Source: Lachnospiraceae bacterium (GTDB taxonomy: Bacteria; Bacillota; Clostridia; Lachnospirales; Lachnospiraceae). From it: 43,276 bases of DNA. The stretch lies in the NCBI GenBank assembly GCA_015057635.1, contig SVEB01000025.1, positions 1 to 43,276 on the forward strand, given 5' to 3'. The position numbers and the translations under genes were made by a program. Positions 26,261 to 34,976 of the stretch are shown here, piece by piece. A model generated the notes under the pieces. It saw only the letters and a program-made list of their open reading frames with translations. It was not told where the DNA came from and did no database searches. Each line of letters starts with the position of its first letter. The first letter of the stretch is position 1.

Positions 26261-26836
26261 ATGAGATATGAAGAGAGCAGTTCCAGTGAGGAAGAATTCT
26301 TTACTTGTAGAGAACCGGAATTTGTATGTGACTTGCATAATGGATATATTCAGATGCTGCAGGCCTGCTACTATCAGGGCACAAGCCGGATATTATCCGG
26401 GGGAAGCATGGAAAGAAGCTATTTTGTATTAGAGAACCCAAAGGATTCTAACGTCAATGTATTTATCAATAAAGCACTGCATAGTAACCTGTCATCCTCA
26501 GCTATTGCCGTGACAACCTACCTGTGCTCCAGAGTAAAAGGGGAGTTAAGAGTCAGCGAATGCATCGATAATACCAACACGTATTTTTCCAAGAAACAAG
26601 CCAAGGCGCGGATTGTCTATGGAAGAGAGGCTATCTTTAAAGAAAATAATGCGAATACTAGGTTTTCAATACCTCCATATGGCATATATTCTGCAATACC
26701 TTCGGGAAGCATTGTGTTAGCTCCGGGAAAATGTTATGTTGCAGAAGCGGAAGCATTAGAGGGAAGCCTGGGATTCGACATGATATCATCGCTCGGATGG
26801 TGGGAATGTGTGGTTCGGGAATGTAAATGCAAATAG
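26261..26836 (+). CDS. DUF6143-like protein, paralogue 2 of 3
   Basis: A 191-aa paralogue, exactly as long as copy 1. The start at 26261 (MRYEESSSSEEEFFTCREPE) was chosen over GTG 26252 and ATG 26255 because AAGAGGAG lies 8 bases before it and the N-terminus then lines up with copies 1 and 3. Conserved blocks: YFVLENPKDSNVNVFINKA, NTNTYFSKKQAKARIVYGRE, NANTRFSIPPYG, GSIVLAPGKCYVAE, SSLGWWE. The gap to copy 1 is only 27 bp, so they are co-transcribed. Confidence 0.75.
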   Translation: MRYEESSSSEEEFFTCREPEFVCDLHNGYIQMLQACYYQGTSRILSGGSMERSYFVLENPKDSNVNVFINKALHSNLSSSAIAVTTYLCSRVKGELRVSECIDNTNTYFSKKQAKARIVYGREAIFKENNANTRFSIPPYGIYSAIPSGSIVLAPGKCYVAEAEALEGSLGFDMISSLGWWECVVRECKCK

Positions 26837-26850
26837 TAGAGGGAGAAGGA

Positions 26851-27417
26851 ATGCAGGATATGAAATATGACGATGATTATGGTTCTAGCGACTTCTGTTC
26901 CTGCACAGGACCGGAAATCGTGAACGATATCAGCAATGGATGCCGGCAGGCGCTTCTGACGGAGTATTACAAAGCAACGATGAAGATGCTTGAAGCGGGG
27001 ACAGAAGACCGGATTTCATTTGCACTAATAAATCCAAAAGAGTCCGGCGTGAATGTTTACATAAGACGGATATATGCGATGAATCATAGTGTGCTGCCTC
27101 TTAGTCTTATCACCTACTTTGCAGGAAAGGTTGGCGGAAATATTGAAATCGCAGAATGGATTCGGAATACCAATACGTATCATTTCCGAGAAGAATCCAG
27201 AATCAATGTCTATTTTGGACGTAACCTTTTATTAAAGGGATGCCGTGCAGATGCACGTAGTTCAGTACCGGCATACCAGACCGCAATAACGGATATAAAC
27301 GGTGAGATTTTAATCGCACCGGGCTGCAGTTATGTGGCAGAGCTTACATCGCTTATTTTGGGGGAAAGCTTTGCAGCAGCGGTATCAGCAGAATGGTGGG
27401 AGGAGCCTGTCAGATAA
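26851..27417 (+). CDS. DUF6143-like protein, paralogue 3 of 3
   Basis: A 188-aa paralogue. The start at 26851 (MQDMKYDDDYGSSDFCSCTG) follows GGGAG; the frame is open to 26827, overlapping copy 2. Blocks: FALINPKESGVNVYIRRI, RNTNTYHFREESRINVYFGR, NLLLKGCRADARSSVPAYQ, GEILIAPGCSYVAELTSLI and AEWWEEP. It is the most diverged at the N-terminus, where a CSC motif follows the acidic stretch. A strong hairpin at 27424-27477 lies right after the stop. Confidence 0.75.
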   Translation: MQDMKYDDDYGSSDFCSCTGPEIVNDISNGCRQALLTEYYKATMKMLEAGTEDRISFALINPKESGVNVYIRRIYAMNHSVLPLSLITYFAGKVGGNIEIAEWIRNTNTYHFREESRINVYFGRNLLLKGCRADARSSVPAYQTAITDINGEILIAPGCSYVAELTSLILGESFAAAVSAEWWEEPVR

Positions 27418-27423
27418 AAGGGC

Positions 27424-27477
27424 ATGAGAAAGCAGCTGGCGCACGGGATTTAGAGCGTGTGCCAGCTGCTTTCTCAT
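27424..27477. repeat. Strong hairpin after the DUF6143-like cluster
   Basis: ATGAGAAAGCAGCTGGCGCACG (first arm, written 27424-27445) pairs with 27456-27477 with one mismatch over 22 bases. No T-tract follows. Its base GAGAAAGCAG/CTGCTTTCTC is identical to that of the hairpin at 10937-10981, while the upper stems differ. It may mark the transcript end of the cluster or belong to a small repeat family. Confidence 0.7.
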
Positions 27478-27517
27478 ATCCTGAAGAAAACATACCAAGA
27501 AATAATATCCGGATTAT

Positions 27518-28066
27518 TTAAGAAAGAATGACATACCAGTCAGCCTGGGTGACAAACTTCTGGCAGCTGTCTCCGATTGTTTCTAAGATAAAGCTGAAGT
27601 GAAAACAGTTATGATCACGTTCTACGGCGAGAAGGCTGTCCCGGTAGCCCGGAATGGATTTGGATGCTGTATTTGCAAGCGTATAGGTCTCAATCCCAGG
27701 ACAGATATCATCTAGTTCCACCGGAACATAGATGCTTAAGTTTAAGAGATAATCTTCACAGTCCGAACAGAAGGTGGAGAGAAAATAGGTCACCTGAAAG
27801 ATGGAAGAGGCGGAAGAATACCAGACTTTTGGCCGACAGCCATCTGACTTCGAGCGTTCTTCAGGCTTCTCATAATCTACAAGCAGTTTCTGAATCTGTA
27901 CTTTTCCGGTATGCCTTGTCAGATCCTCTTTTATCAAGGCCTCCATTTTTCCGGCAACGCATGTGCCAAAGAAACTCTGGTTTATCTTAGCTTTTATTCT
28001 AATGTCTGCAGATCGGGCATGATGCAGTTCTCTGCGGAAGACGTAGAGAAGATTATGTCGTTTCAT
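27518..28066 (-). CDS. Unrecognised 182-aa protein
   Basis: The start was set at 28066 (MKRHNLLYVFRRELHHARSA), with GAGGATCC upstream; a longer frame to 28375 runs antisense through the tRNA gene and is rejected. The protein is soluble, mixed alpha/beta, with eight cysteines or histidines of note (HHARSAD, GTCVAGK, FCSDCEDY, HNCFHFSF). No signal peptide or membrane helix. I recognise no family. It stands alone, facing the DUF6143-like cluster and divergent from tRNA-Gln. Confidence 0.7.
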   Translation of the reverse strand: MKRHNLLYVFRRELHHARSADIRIKAKINQSFFGTCVAGKMEALIKEDLTRHTGKVQIQKLLVDYEKPEERSKSDGCRPKVWYSSASSIFQVTYFLSTFCSDCEDYLLNLSIYVPVELDDICPGIETYTLANTASKSIPGYRDSLLAVERDHNCFHFSFILETIGDSCQKFVTQADWYVILS

Positions 28067-28168
28067 TTTGGATCCTCTATCATTGTTCTTATTACTTATA
28101 TATTCAGCGGAAATATGAATGTGCAGATTAAAATTCGGGACAAAAATAAAATAAATTGAAAAAAGTAC

Positions 28169-28197
28169 TTGCATTTTTATTTTCTCTATGATATACT
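28169..28197 (+). promoter_or_regulatory. Promoter of tRNA-Gln
   Basis: TTGCAT (28169-28174) and TATACT (28192-28197) with 17 bp spacing, 29 bp before the mature tRNA. A good sigma-A-type promoter. Confidence 0.75.
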
Positions 28198-28225
28198 CAA
28201 AAACGTATTCCACAAAAATAAATAT

Positions 28226-28297
28226 TGGGCTATCGCCAAACGGTAAGGCACTGGATTCTGATTCCAGCATCTCAAGGTTCGAATCCTTGTAGCCCAG
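28226..28297 (+). tRNA. tRNA-Gln (anticodon CTG)
   Basis: Full cloverleaf: acceptor TGGGCTA pairs with TAGCCCA, with G73 after it. The U1-A72 pair and G73 are normal for bacterial tRNA-Gln. The anticodon stem CTGGA/TCCAG holds the loop TTCTGAT, with anticodon CTG at 28258-28260. The T-arm is CAAGGTTCGAATCCTTG. No CCA is encoded. It is a single-gene transcript with its own promoter and terminator. Confidence 0.95.
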
Positions 28298-28303
28298 CTT
28301 ATT

Positions 28304-28334
28304 AAGACCTGAATGAGTATTCAGGTCTTTTTTT
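28304..28334 (+). terminator. Terminator of tRNA-Gln
   Basis: AAGACCTGAAT pairs perfectly with ATTCAGGTCTT around GAGT, followed by TTTTT. It lies 6 bp after the tRNA. Confidence 0.92.
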
Positions 28335-28438
28335 GATTTACAGGAAAGCATAGGACCTCTTATACTCTGTTTCAAACTTAATTGGCATGAAGCTAGATTC
28401 TTCTAATATATTGTAGTAATAGTCATTTAGGAGAGATT

Positions 28439-29266
28439 ATGAAAAAAGCAGATGCGAAGAAAGTAGTTGGAATTCTGTTGCTGTTTGCACTCATGTATTT
28501 GGCAGGAGCAGGCATTGCGAAGACCGTACAGCTTGTGCAGGAAAGTGTTGTGCAGACATCTTCAAGCGGAGAGAACTGGGGACTTTCCTTTCAGCAGGAA
28601 GGGGAAGCGCCGGTTGCCAATGCGACTGCCGATGAAATGAAGAAATACGATGCCTACTATATCGATCAGTCAGGAGAAAAAGTAATCTACTTGACATTTG
28701 ATGCCGGTTTCGAGAATGGGAATACAGCCCCGATTCTGGATGCACTAAAAAAACATAATGTGAAGGCAACTTTCTTTTTGGTAGGAAACTATCTGAGAAC
28801 AAGCCCGGATCTTGTAAAAAGGATGATAGCGGAAGGACATACGGTGGGAAACCATACCGAGAGTCATCCAAATATGTCAAAGATAGGAAACATGGAAGCG
28901 TTCAAAAAGGAAATAGGAGGATTGGAGACGCTTTATAAAGAGGTGACAGGGGAAGAGCTGGTAAAATTGTATCGTCCGCCTCAAGGAATTTATAGCACTA
29001 AGAATTTAGAGATGGCAAAGGAACTGGGATATAAGACGATATTCTGGAGCCTTGCCTATGTGGACTGGTATGAAAACAAGCAGCCGACGAAGGAAGAGGC
29101 ATTTAAGAAACTATTAGGCAGAATCCACCCGGGCGCTATCGTTCTTTTGCACAGCACCTCAAAAACCAACGGGGAGATCTTAGATGAACTGTTAACCAAG
29201 TGGGAGGAAATGGGGTATACGTTTAAGCCGCTGACGGATTTGGTACAGAGTGAGTCGCAATCCTAG
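28439..29266 (+). CDS. Polysaccharide deacetylase (PdaA-like)
   Basis: A 275-aa exported enzyme. Residues about 9-27 form one membrane segment or uncleaved signal. The NodB domain has motif 1 TFDAGFENGNT, where the usual second Asp of TFDDG is replaced by Ala as in PdaA; motif 2 HTVGNHTESHPNMS with the zinc histidines; motif 3 RPPQGIYS; and later IVLLHSTSKTNGEIL. PdaA makes muramic delta-lactam in spore cortex peptidoglycan, so a role in sporulation is likely. Other cell-wall deacetylation is possible. GGAGAG precedes the ATG. Monocistronic, with a terminator after it. Confidence 0.88.
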   Translation: MKKADAKKVVGILLLFALMYLAGAGIAKTVQLVQESVVQTSSSGENWGLSFQQEGEAPVANATADEMKKYDAYYIDQSGEKVIYLTFDAGFENGNTAPILDALKKHNVKATFFLVGNYLRTSPDLVKRMIAEGHTVGNHTESHPNMSKIGNMEAFKKEIGGLETLYKEVTGEELVKLYRPPQGIYSTKNLEMAKELGYKTIFWSLAYVDWYENKQPTKEEAFKKLLGRIHPGAIVLLHSTSKTNGEILDELLTKWEEMGYTFKPLTDLVQSESQS

Positions 29267-29285
29267 AGCACAAAAGGATAAAAAG

Positions 29286-29341
29286 ACGTTCTTTCACCGG
29301 ATGGCTGTATGAAAAGGTCAGACGGGAAAGAACGTTTTTTC
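29286..29341 (+). terminator. Terminator of the polysaccharide deacetylase gene
   Basis: ACGTTCTTTC pairs with GAAAGAACGT across a 30-base loop containing a smaller helix, followed by TTTTT. Confidence 0.8.
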
Positions 29342-29419
29342 ATTAATTAAGGGAATTCTGTCAGAAAAAATATAAAAGGACACAAATATATGTAAAAAGG
29401 TGAATAAAAAATCAAATAA

Positions 29420-29448
29420 TAGACAAAAATGTAAAAATATGATAAAAT
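29420..29448 (+). promoter_or_regulatory. Promoter of the chemoreceptor gene
   Basis: TAGACA (29420-29425) and TAAAAT (29443-29448) with 17 bp spacing, about 39 bp before the start codon. It resembles a sigma-A promoter, not the sigma-D type often used for chemotaxis genes. Confidence 0.6.
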
Positions 29449-29486
29449 AATGCTGTAAAACTGTATATACAGATGGAGGAATCAGA

Positions 29487-30872
29487 ATGAATATTTTGAT
29501 AAAAAACAGAGCAGGGAAAAACAAGAGTGTTCAAAGTTTCATGGAACATCCGGACAGACAACAAATGATTCATGTTTTAAAGCAGGCTTTAAACGGAACA
29601 TATGAGCTTGTAGATACAGAGCAGATGGAAGACAAGGAACTAGGTGAAGTGTATAATCAGTTTTTGACAAAGATGCTAGATACTAATAATAAATGTGCAA
29701 TACGCCTTAATGATGCAATGAAGGTGGTAGGAAATACGGATTTAGTGGATAAGATGCTAAATTCTGTAGCTACCCAGAGTACAGCGCTGGACGGAATGAA
29801 GTCAACCAGCAAGGACTTAGGAGATGCGATCACAAACATATCCTCCGTCATGCACGATATTACCAAATATATCAGCCATGCAGTGGATGTTTCCAAGGTA
29901 AGTATGGATAACATGAGCCAAAGCATGGAGGTTGTAAATAAATCTTATGATGATATCAACCGGATCAATGAGATGGTGCAGGCATTTAAAGTCAACACCG
30001 GAAAGATCAATGAAATCATCGATATTGTAAAGTCAATTGCCGGACAGACCAATCTTTTATCTTTAAATGCCTCTATTGAAGCGGCAAGAGCGGGAGAGGC
30101 CGGAAAAGGGTTTGCAGTAGTTGCGAATGAAGTAAAGAATCTTGCAGACAGCACAAGAAAGTCAACGGATGATATCGCTTCTTATATCAGCAGACTGCAG
30201 GCAGATATTGACGAGCTTGTTATCACGATCAATCAGACATCCAGTCAGATTAATGAAGGAAATAAAGGTGTGCAGCAGTCCATTCAGGATGTACAGGGGA
30301 TTTATGAATCCATCTGTACGGTAGATGCGGATATTGAGAAGATCGCAATTCAGGTAGGGGAACAGGATCGCGCAACCACCAAGTTCATCGAGATGATCGA
30401 TGAAGTAGCAGATGAGTCAGATAGTCTGAAAAACTGCTGTAACGGTGTTGGAAACCTGTTATTTAAAGTCAGCAGATCTGTAGATACAGTAAGAGGAAAG
30501 ATAGTAAGAGAGAGCGCTTCCTTAAGTCAGAAGGAATGGATTGAGATCTTTGAGGTGGATCATACCATTTATACATGGAGACTGATGAATCGAATCTATG
30601 GATTTGAAGAACTGAAGCGGAAGAACGTAGAAAATCCGAATGGCTGTAAGCTTGGTCTTTGGTACAATGGCCTTAAGGACGAACGGATTACGCAGAGCAG
30701 ATCCTATCAGAAGATGAAAGCAAAACATGAGGAACTACATAGAAAAGGCGTAGAATGCTTAAATGCTGCGGAACGCGGAGATAACGAAGCAGCATTTAAA
30801 TCCTTTAGGGAGGCATTAGGTGTCTTAGAACAGCTGACCCAGGCATTAGAAGAGATTAAAAATGTCTTGTAA
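29487..30872 (+). CDS. Soluble chemoreceptor-like protein with CZB zinc-binding domain
   Basis: A 461-aa protein with GGAGG 7 bases before ATG. It has no membrane segment. Residues about 60-340 form the helical methyl-accepting signalling domain, whose conserved tip is [20 protein letters not shown] followed by [15 protein letters not shown]. Residues about 350-455 are a CZB domain with the expected zinc ligands: His in [10 protein letters not shown], Cys in NGCKLGLWY, and two His in [13 protein letters not shown] receptors sense zinc or oxidants such as hypochlorite through the zinc-bound cysteine. Whether the cell is motile cannot be seen; no che or fla genes are nearby, so it may serve another signalling path. 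Confidence 0.9.
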   Translation: MNILIKNRAGKNKSVQSFMEHPDRQQMIHVLKQALNGTYELVDTEQMEDKELGEVYNQFLTKMLDTNNKCAIRLNDAMKVVGNTDLVDKMLNSVATQSTALDGMKSTSKDLGDAITNISSVMHDITKYISHAVDVSKVSMDNMSQSMEVVNKSYDDINRINEMVQAFKVNTGKINEIIDIVKSIAGQTNLLSLNASIEAARAGEAGKGFAVVANEVKNLADSTRKSTDDIASYISRLQADIDELVITINQTSSQINEGNKGVQQSIQDVQGIYESICTVDADIEKIAIQVGEQDRATTKFIEMIDEVADESDSLKNCCNGVGNLLFKVSRSVDTVRGKIVRESASLSQKEWIEIFEVDHTIYTWRLMNRIYGFEELKRKNVENPNGCKLGLWYNGLKDERITQSRSYQKMKAKHEELHRKGVECLNAAERGDNEAAFKSFREALGVLEQLTQALEEIKNVL

Positions 30873-31008
30873 TCCCAGTGCGAAGTGAAGAAATTAATTG
30901 CAGATATGCTAAGTTTCGACATTATTTTTATAATCCTAGTGCAAAACAGGAGAATAGCTGTTATAATAAATCCTGTGATAAATTTAAAAGCCACCAGGAG
31001 GTTACAGG

Positions 31009-31380
31009 ATGGAAACAATCAGTATTCACAATTTAATCAAGGAACAGTATGGCGAATATTTAAATAAAAATATTACGCAGTTAAACATAACTCAGAATGA
31101 AGAAGAAGTGTACTTAGAAGCAATAGAATCAAGCAAAGATGAAAATGGCGTAATGAAAGAGGAAGTAAAGAAATTCCGTATGGATTTCGAAGTGAGAGAC
31201 GGCGAGCGTTTCTTAGATCCTGCCAATAAAGTGGAGATGAACGCGATTAAGTTCATGGAAGAAGCCAATGCATTTACAATCGTAAATATCGCTCCGGACA
31301 TTTTCAACGATGCTGCATGCGGTGATATCCTTGCAGATTTCGTAATATCCGGTATGGCTAATGAAGAATCTTTATTCTAA
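31009..31380 (+). CDS. Unrecognised 123-aa acidic protein
   Basis: Begins METISIHNLIKEQYGEYLNK with AGGAGG before ATG, and has an apparent TTATAATAAA promoter region about 50 bp upstream. Acidic, soluble, with a mixed alpha/beta pattern (EEVYLEAIESSKDENG, VRDGERFLDPANKVEMNAI, AFTIVNIAPDIFNDAACGD). No cysteine motif beyond one AACGD, no signal peptide. I recognise no family. It lies downstream of the chemoreceptor, with the sequence TAATCC.AGTGC repeated in the gap. It may be a separate transcript. Confidence 0.75.
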   Translation: METISIHNLIKEQYGEYLNKNITQLNITQNEEEVYLEAIESSKDENGVMKEEVKKFRMDFEVRDGERFLDPANKVEMNAIKFMEEANAFTIVNIAPDIFNDAACGDILADFVISGMANEESLF

Positions 31381-31505
31381 GAGGGCCAAAATATTAGATT
31401 CTCCTAAAAAGGGGATTGACAAATAGGAGAAAATCCTTTAAGATTCTTAATCGGTGAACTGTTCACAAGAAGAACAGATCAAAGTAAGACGGAATAAAAA
31501 ATAGG

Positions 31506-31551
31506 ATAGAGCAGATGGGCGGCTATGACAACCCATTTGCTCTATTTTTTT
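31506..31551 (+). terminator. Terminator after the 123-aa protein gene
   Basis: ATAGAGCAGATGGG pairs with CCCATTTGCTCTAT around a 12-base loop, followed by TTTTTT. Confidence 0.9.
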
Positions 31552-31633
31552 GCGCAGAAATAGTCCCCCTTCCACGAGGCTTTATTTTGCAGCAGACCTG
31601 TTTTTCATTCTTTAAGAAAAGGGAGTTTCAATT

Positions 31634-33013
31634 ATGAAGAAGTTTATTCGGAATATGCTAAAGGATCGTGTGTTTTTATCCACATTGATCACGCTTGCCA
31701 TTCCTATCACCTTGCAGAATTTCATCACCTCATCTTTAAATCTGGTTGATAACCTGATGATCGGTAAGCTTGGGGAGACCGCGATTGCAGCTGTTGGTCT
31801 GGCAAATCAGTATTTCTTTATTTTCCTTCTTGCAATCGGCGGCGTAAATGCAGGTGCAAATGTATTTATGGCTCAGTACTGGGGAAAGAGGGATTTAAAC
31901 AATATTAAAAAGATGCTCGGCATCAACCTAAGCGTTGGTGGGATTACAGCGATGTTATTTGGGTTATGTGGATTTTTATTCCCGCATCAGATTATGGGAA
32001 TCCTGTCAAAGGATGCAGAAGTAATCGCACTTGGCGCGCAGTATATGAGAATCGTATCCGTAACTACGATGTTAACGAACATCACACAGGGTTATTCCAC
32101 CGCACTTCGAAGCACGGAGCAGCCAAATGTTCCAATGTTTGCAAGTTTAATCGGCGTGCTTTCCAACGCATTCTTAAACTGGGTACTGATCTTCGGAAAG
32201 CTTGGATGTCCTGCTATGGGCGTAGCCGGTGCGGCTATTGCGACTACCATTGCCAGAGTCATTGAGATGTCCTATGTTCTTTACTCGGTATATGGAAAGA
32301 AGAATTTAGTAGCATCCGGAATGAAAGAGATGTTCTCATTTGGCATGCCGGATATCAGACGCTACTTTAAAGTATCCACATCTGCTATCCTAAATGAGCT
32401 TGTATGGAGTATCGGTATGACCGCATATTCCATGGCATATGCGCAGATCGGGACGAATGCGGTCGCAACCATGCAGATCGCAACGACTTTAAATAATATG
32501 TTTGTTGTTATTGCAACTGGACTTGGTGTATCCTCAGCCATTATGGTAGGAAATAAGATCGGTTCCGGAGAGGAAGAGACAGCTCATGACTACTCCAAAA
32601 AGATTGCCTTCTTAGCTCCTTTATCGGGCGTTATCTTAGGAATCTGTGTAGCAATCCTTGCACCGTTCATCACAGCACTATTCAAAGTGCAGCCGGCTAC
32701 CATTAACGCTACCATCAACGTGCTCCGTATTATGGCAGTGTTCGCACCACTTCGTTTCTTTTCGGTCGTGATGATTATCGGTGTTTTCCGAGGCGGCGGG
32801 GATACAAGATTCACTATGCTGTTACAGCTTTGCACGGTATGGTTCTATGCGGTACCGTTAGCATTTCTGGGAGCAACCGTATTAGGCTTTAGCATAGAGC
32901 AGGTATTTTTCTTAATCTGTACGGAAGAGGTGGTTAAGATCTTCTTTGTAATAAGAAGGCTTTCTTCCGGAAAATGGCTCCGAAATGTAGTAGACGAGCC
33001 GGCTGCGGCATAG
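31634..33013 (+). CDS. MATE-family efflux transporter (second copy)
   Basis: A 459-aa, twelve-segment exporter distinct from the one at 18341. N-terminal signature LAIPITLQNFITSSLNLVDNLMIGKLGE, the NVFMAQYWGKRDLNNIKK loop and MVGNKIGSGEEETAHDYSKK identify the MATE family. FRGGGDTRFTMLLQL near the end is typical of the clostridial DinF/NorM-like clade. GGGAG precedes ATG. Substrate unknown. Monocistronic between two terminators. Confidence 0.92.
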   Translation: MKKFIRNMLKDRVFLSTLITLAIPITLQNFITSSLNLVDNLMIGKLGETAIAAVGLANQYFFIFLLAIGGVNAGANVFMAQYWGKRDLNNIKKMLGINLSVGGITAMLFGLCGFLFPHQIMGILSKDAEVIALGAQYMRIVSVTTMLTNITQGYSTALRSTEQPNVPMFASLIGVLSNAFLNWVLIFGKLGCPAMGVAGAAIATTIARVIEMSYVLYSVYGKKNLVASGMKEMFSFGMPDIRRYFKVSTSAILNELVWSIGMTAYSMAYAQIGTNAVATMQIATTLNNMFVVIATGLGVSSAIMVGNKIGSGEEETAHDYSKKIAFLAPLSGVILGICVAILAPFITALFKVQPATINATINVLRIMAVFAPLRFFSVVMIIGVFRGGGDTRFTMLLQLCTVWFYAVPLAFLGATVLGFSIEQVFFLICTEEVVKIFFVIRRLSSGKWLRNVVDEPAAA

Positions 33014-33043
33014 CAAAAGACAATCGAATCAATTTTTAATAAG

Positions 33044-33112
33044 AAAAGACTGGTATTTAAAACATCTTCCGGAAGATTTTTCGGTGATTTGTTTTGATAA
33101 CGGTCTTTTTTT
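33044..33112 (+). terminator. Terminator of the second MATE gene
   Basis: AAAAGACTG pairs with CGGTCTTTT (one G-T wobble), with an inner ATCTTCCGGAAGAT palindrome, followed by TTTTT. The long stem is broken by loops. Confidence 0.7.
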
Positions 33113-33301
33113 AAAATAGCAAAAAACTAATTTGCTTTTTTTTCTAAAATTTGATAATATAGACTATATTATGACAAACTAATATCCGTTATTAGTTCAT
33201 ACGATACGATACAATATTCCAAAGAGAAAATAAGATAAATTAATCCTAAAGTACATAAATAGCAATGCCTGTTCTAGCCATTGCAAAAAGGAGATATGCT
33301 C

Positions 33302-33733
33302 GTGGAGAAATTATGGAAAGTAGGTAATTTTAATTTCATAACAGAGGAAGAGTATAATGCTGGAATCCGTGATCTGCAAAGAATTAAAAGATGTATGGGA
33401 CTGTATAATCTAAATACGCCGGAGAATGCATCTACGATGTATGAGGCGTTGCGGCTTCGCCCGGATTTTTTCGAAACGGTAATCGGGGAACAGTTTTTAC
33501 ATAAGCTTGTTACGATCGTGGTAACAGCAGATGTGGATAAACAGCGGAAACTGTTAGACCACAATCGAGAGTATGCAGAGGTGCTCCAATTTATACAAAA
33601 TGATGCGGTTCCATTTCAAGAGCGCTATAAAGAGGTACTGTCCTTAAACGACACAGATGATTTGCAGACAGTAAAACAGCAGAAGAAAAAGGGGCTGTTT
33701 CCAATCTTAAAGGGATTTGTGCGTGGGTTTTAA
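33302..33733 (+). CDS. Unrecognised 143-aa protein
   Basis: The start was set at GTG 33302 because AAGGAG lies 8 bases before it; the ATG at 33296 is too close to the same site. The protein is soluble and mainly helical (NAGIRDLQRIKRCMGLYNLN, STMYEALRLRPDFFETVIGE) and ends in a basic hydrophobic tail, KKKGLFPILKGFVRGF, that could touch membrane. No family recognised. Upstream an ACTAAT-7-ATTAGT inverted repeat (about 33178-33196) may be regulatory. A terminator follows. Confidence 0.65.
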   Translation: MEKLWKVGNFNFITEEEYNAGIRDLQRIKRCMGLYNLNTPENASTMYEALRLRPDFFETVIGEQFLHKLVTIVVTADVDKQRKLLDHNREYAEVLQFIQNDAVPFQERYKEVLSLNDTDDLQTVKQQKKKGLFPILKGFVRGF

Positions 33734-33790
33734 TGAGAATTCGGTTTGACTATTAGAAACCGATAGGATAAGGTGAGAAACTTACAGAGA

Positions 33791-33843
33791 AAAGAAAAGT
33801 TTTCGTTATGCTATTGAAGCATAGCGGGAGCTTTTCTTTTTTT
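33791..33843 (+). terminator. Terminator after the 143-aa protein gene
   Basis: AAAGAAAAG..GTTATGCT pairs with AGCATAGC..CTTTTCTTT, followed by a T-run. Confidence 0.85.
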
Positions 33844-34232
33844 ATTGGAATAAAAGGATAGGAGGTGGAAAAAAAAGAAAAGGAATAAATTTACAAAAGC
33901 TATATTGACAAAGAACTTTGGCTGATATATCATAACATTATGTAAAATTATGACAATAAAAGAGATAAATTACCAAAAGGGTACGATGGTGTGTCAGGAA
34001 AACGAAAGGGGAGAATAGAACAGAAGAATTATTAGCAACACTTATTGTTGAGAGGACAGGGGAAATCAGTGCAGAAGAAGAGCGTCAAGAAAACGAAAGA
34101 ACAGAGGCAGATATAGAGAATACAGAGCGAGAAGAAAAAGAGATAGGAACTATTTTTTTATATAGGATATGCTCTTACAAGAACTTAATAAGGATCCATT
34201 ATCTTTTAAATAACCAGGATAGGAGAAGTAAT
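33844..34232. other. Intergenic stretch upstream of the Wzz-like gene
   Basis: It should hold the promoter of the cpsCD-like pair. The frame of the Wzz-like gene stays open upstream to 33969 and reads as a glutamate/arginine-rich stretch (for example ISAEEERQENERTEADIENT), but no ATG, GTG or TTG lies in that frame, so it is not called as coding. Confidence 0.4.
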
Positions 34233-34958
34233 ATGAACACAGCAGAGAGAGATGAAATGGAAATTGATTTAAGAGAATTATTCTCAGTATTGAAAAGCAA
34301 ATTATGGCTTATGATTCTGATCGGACTTGTCGTAGCAGCAGGCGCAGGTGTTGCAACCAAAACGTTAATTACACCGATGTATGAGTCAACAAGCAAACTA
34401 TATGTTGTTAGCAAATCGGCAGATCTTACTTCACTTACATTAAGTGATCTACAGCTTGGAACCCAGCTTACAAAGGACTATATGGTATTGATAAAAAGCC
34501 GTAAGGTAACAGAGAAGGTTATCGAGAATTTGGGCCTTAATATGTCACATGAACAGCTTCTTGGCTGTATGTCGATCAGCAATCCGACCGATACTCGAAT
34601 TTTAGAGATTACGGTTACCTATTCGGACGCGTACATAGCAAAACAGATAGTAGATGAGATCGCAAGTGTAGCGTCACAGCAGATTTCAGAGATTATGGAT
34701 ATGGCAGAGCCGAACGTAGTGGAAGACGGTGTTGTATCTTTAAATCCGGTAAGCCCGAGCTTAACCAAAAACGTAATGATTGGCGGTCTTCTTGGAGTGT
34801 TCTTAGTAGCCGGTATTGTATGTGTCATGTATTTATTAGATGATACAGTGAAATCAACCGAAGATGTCCAGAAATATCTTGCAGTTACCACGATTGGTGT
34901 TATTCCAATGGAGGAGAACAAAGGACGTCATGCAAAGAAAAATAAGAAAAGAAGATAA
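34233..34958 (+). CDS. Wzz/CpsC-like polysaccharide co-polymerase, kinase activator
   Basis: A 241-aa membrane protein with AGGAG before ATG. The N-terminal segment (about 27-45, LWLMILIGLVVAAGAGVATK) and a second one (about 186-206, IGGLLGVFLVAGIVCVMYLL) flank an extracytoplasmic coiled domain, as in the Wzz family. The proline-rich VSLNPVSPSLTKN before the second helix is the family motif. In Firmicutes this protein anchors and activates the separate cytoplasmic BY-kinase encoded next, and so sets chain length or export of capsule or exopolysaccharide. No glycosyltransferase genes are adjacent. Confidence 0.9.
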   Translation: MNTAERDEMEIDLRELFSVLKSKLWLMILIGLVVAAGAGVATKTLITPMYESTSKLYVVSKSADLTSLTLSDLQLGTQLTKDYMVLIKSRKVTEKVIENLGLNMSHEQLLGCMSISNPTDTRILEITVTYSDAYIAKQIVDEIASVASQQISEIMDMAEPNVVEDGVVSLNPVSPSLTKNVMIGGLLGVFLVAGIVCVMYLLDDTVKSTEDVQKYLAVTTIGVIPMEENKGRHAKKNKKRR

Positions 34959-34976
34959 GAGAAGGGAGCTTTCATT

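Noticed and set aside
28067..28375. N-terminal extension of the 182-aa gene
   Set aside because: It lies antisense over tRNA-Gln, its promoter and its terminator; the internal ATG at 28066 has a proper ribosome site.
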